Of a stretch of DNA of 5,930 nucleotides, positions 5,348-5,930 are shown piece by piece. Every line of letters begins with the position of its first letter. Position 1 is the stretch's first letter. The position numbers were made by a program, and so were the translations under genes. This DNA comes from Acidobacteriota bacterium (lineage in GTDB: Bacteria; Acidobacteriota; Terriglobia; Terriglobales; Acidobacteriaceae). The notes under the pieces were generated by a model. It was not told the origin of the DNA, did no database searches, and was given only the letters and a program-made list of their open reading frames with translations. The DNA lies in contig JANXQR010000756.1 in assembly GCA_025353435.1 (NCBI GenBank), positions 1 to 5,930 on the forward strand, read 5' to 3'.

Positions 5348-5584
5348 ATGAGAACCACCATAGATATCCGCGACGAAGTACTTGCCGAGGTCAAGGCCTA
5401 CGCAGCCGCGCGCTCAATCAGCAACGGCGCTGCCGCCAGTGAGCTCATTCAGCGCGGCCTCCAGGCCGAGATCCCAACCAAATGGGAGAATGGCCTCTTG
5501 GTGTTCGACCCGGGTCCCTCGGGAGCAATCACCACGGAACACGTCTTGCGGCTCAAGGACGAAATGGAAGGTGAGCCCTGGTGA
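5348..5584 (+). CDS. VapB-type antitoxin, ribbon-helix-helix-like
   Basis: A 78-residue protein with an N-terminal MRTTIDIRDEV strand typical of ribbon-helix-helix antitoxins, then two helices (about 12-21 and 27-40), and a C-terminal tail (about 42-78) that would wrap the toxin. It is expected to bind and block the PIN toxin encoded next, and as a dimer to bind the operator upstream. The start has a strong GGAGG with 6 bases spacing. Its TGA stop overlaps the GTG start of the toxin by four bases (GTGA), the usual translational coupling in such operons. The family call rests on the N-terminal pattern and on the neighbour; the size fits VapB antitoxins. Confidence 0.88.
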   Translation: MRTTIDIRDEVLAEVKAYAAARSISNGAAASELIQRGLQAEIPTKWENGLLVFDPGPSGAITTEHVLRLKDEMEGEPW

Positions 5585-5930
5585 GAATTGGCCTGCTTGA
5601 TGTCAATGCGCTTATCGCGCTTCTGTGGAAAGAGCACCCGTTCCACAAGGTCTGTGCAGAATGGTTTGGAAATGTCGGGCAATCCTCCGGCTGGGCTACC
5701 TGTCCCATCACTGAAGCCGGTTTCGTCCGCGTTGTGTGTAGCCCTGCCTTCACTGCGAGAACTCCCTCAGTCGATTTCGCCATCGAGGTGCTCAAAACAG
5801 CTACGAAATCAGGCGCTCATCACCACTTCTGGGCCGACGATCTGCCGATTTCAGTCCTTGCACATCGATGGAAGAGGCCGCTCGGCCACAAACAGGTCAC
5901 AGATGCCTACCTGTTATCACTGGCGGAGCA
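5581..5930 (+). CDS. VapC-type PIN-domain toxin, 3' end beyond the window
   Basis: Partial gene of 116 complete codons from a GTG start, with no stop before the window edge. PIN-domain hallmarks are in order: L-L-D7-V-N-A-L at the N-terminus, P-I-T-E45-A-G-F-V-R in the middle, and T-D108-A-Y-L-L near the end, giving three of the acidic residues that bind the metal ion. The fourth acidic position would lie past the edge. PIN toxins are Mg-dependent RNases that usually cut tRNA or rRNA; the target is not predictable here. The GTG start, embedded in the antitoxin stop, and the lack of its own separate ribosome site fit coupled translation. The missing C-terminus means intactness cannot be judged. 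Confidence 0.88.
   Translation, partial: MRIGLLDVNALIALLWKEHPFHKVCAEWFGNVGQSSGWATCPITEAGFVRVVCSPAFTARTPSVDFAIEVLKTATKSGAHHHFWADDLPISVLAHRWKRPLGHKQVTDAYLLSLAE

Overview
The window (GC roughly in the upper fifties) reads like a chromosomal segment of a soil-type Gram-negative bacterium. Family resemblance and gene style (small orphan membrane proteins, an SH3 lipoprotein, many GTG/TTG starts) make an Acidobacteriota (Terriglobia-like) host my best guess. This is inference: there is no rRNA or marker gene here. Seven protein genes are supported, two of them cut by the window edges. No tRNA, rRNA, CRISPR array or transposase was seen.

Layout. On the minus strand, reading leftwards from 1821, a 422-aa ATP-grasp-like protein of unknown substrate (TTG start) is followed by an SH3-domain lipoprotein that runs off the left edge. 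A roughly 300-bp divergent intergenic region separates them from a plus-strand series of three envelope-type genes. The first is a small exported protein whose whole predicted mature part is six tandem copies of a 17-residue proline-rich unit. The second is a predicted seven-helix membrane protein (GTG start), and the third is a single-helix anchored protein of unknown function. A 230-bp spacer with strong inverted repeats lies before the third gene. The series ends at a perfect 14-bp-stem terminator that also serves the convergent gene on the other strand, an aldo/keto reductase with a complete Asp-Tyr-Lys-His tetrad. Divergent from the reductase, and running off the right edge, is a type II toxin-antitoxin pair of VapBC type (ribbon-helix-helix-like antitoxin, PIN-domain toxin) with a GTGA start/stop overlap and a clear inverted-repeat operator over its leader.

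How the genes fit together. The toxin-antitoxin pair is a self-contained module. The reductase looks like an independent metabolic gene. The three plus-strand genes could form a small envelope locus, since all are predicted exported or membrane proteins, but only order and strand support that. The most unusual object is the proline-rich repeat gene (2122-2502): about 42% proline in the mature part, no acidic residues, a PPPP run in every unit, and repeat copies that differ almost only at synonymous positions.
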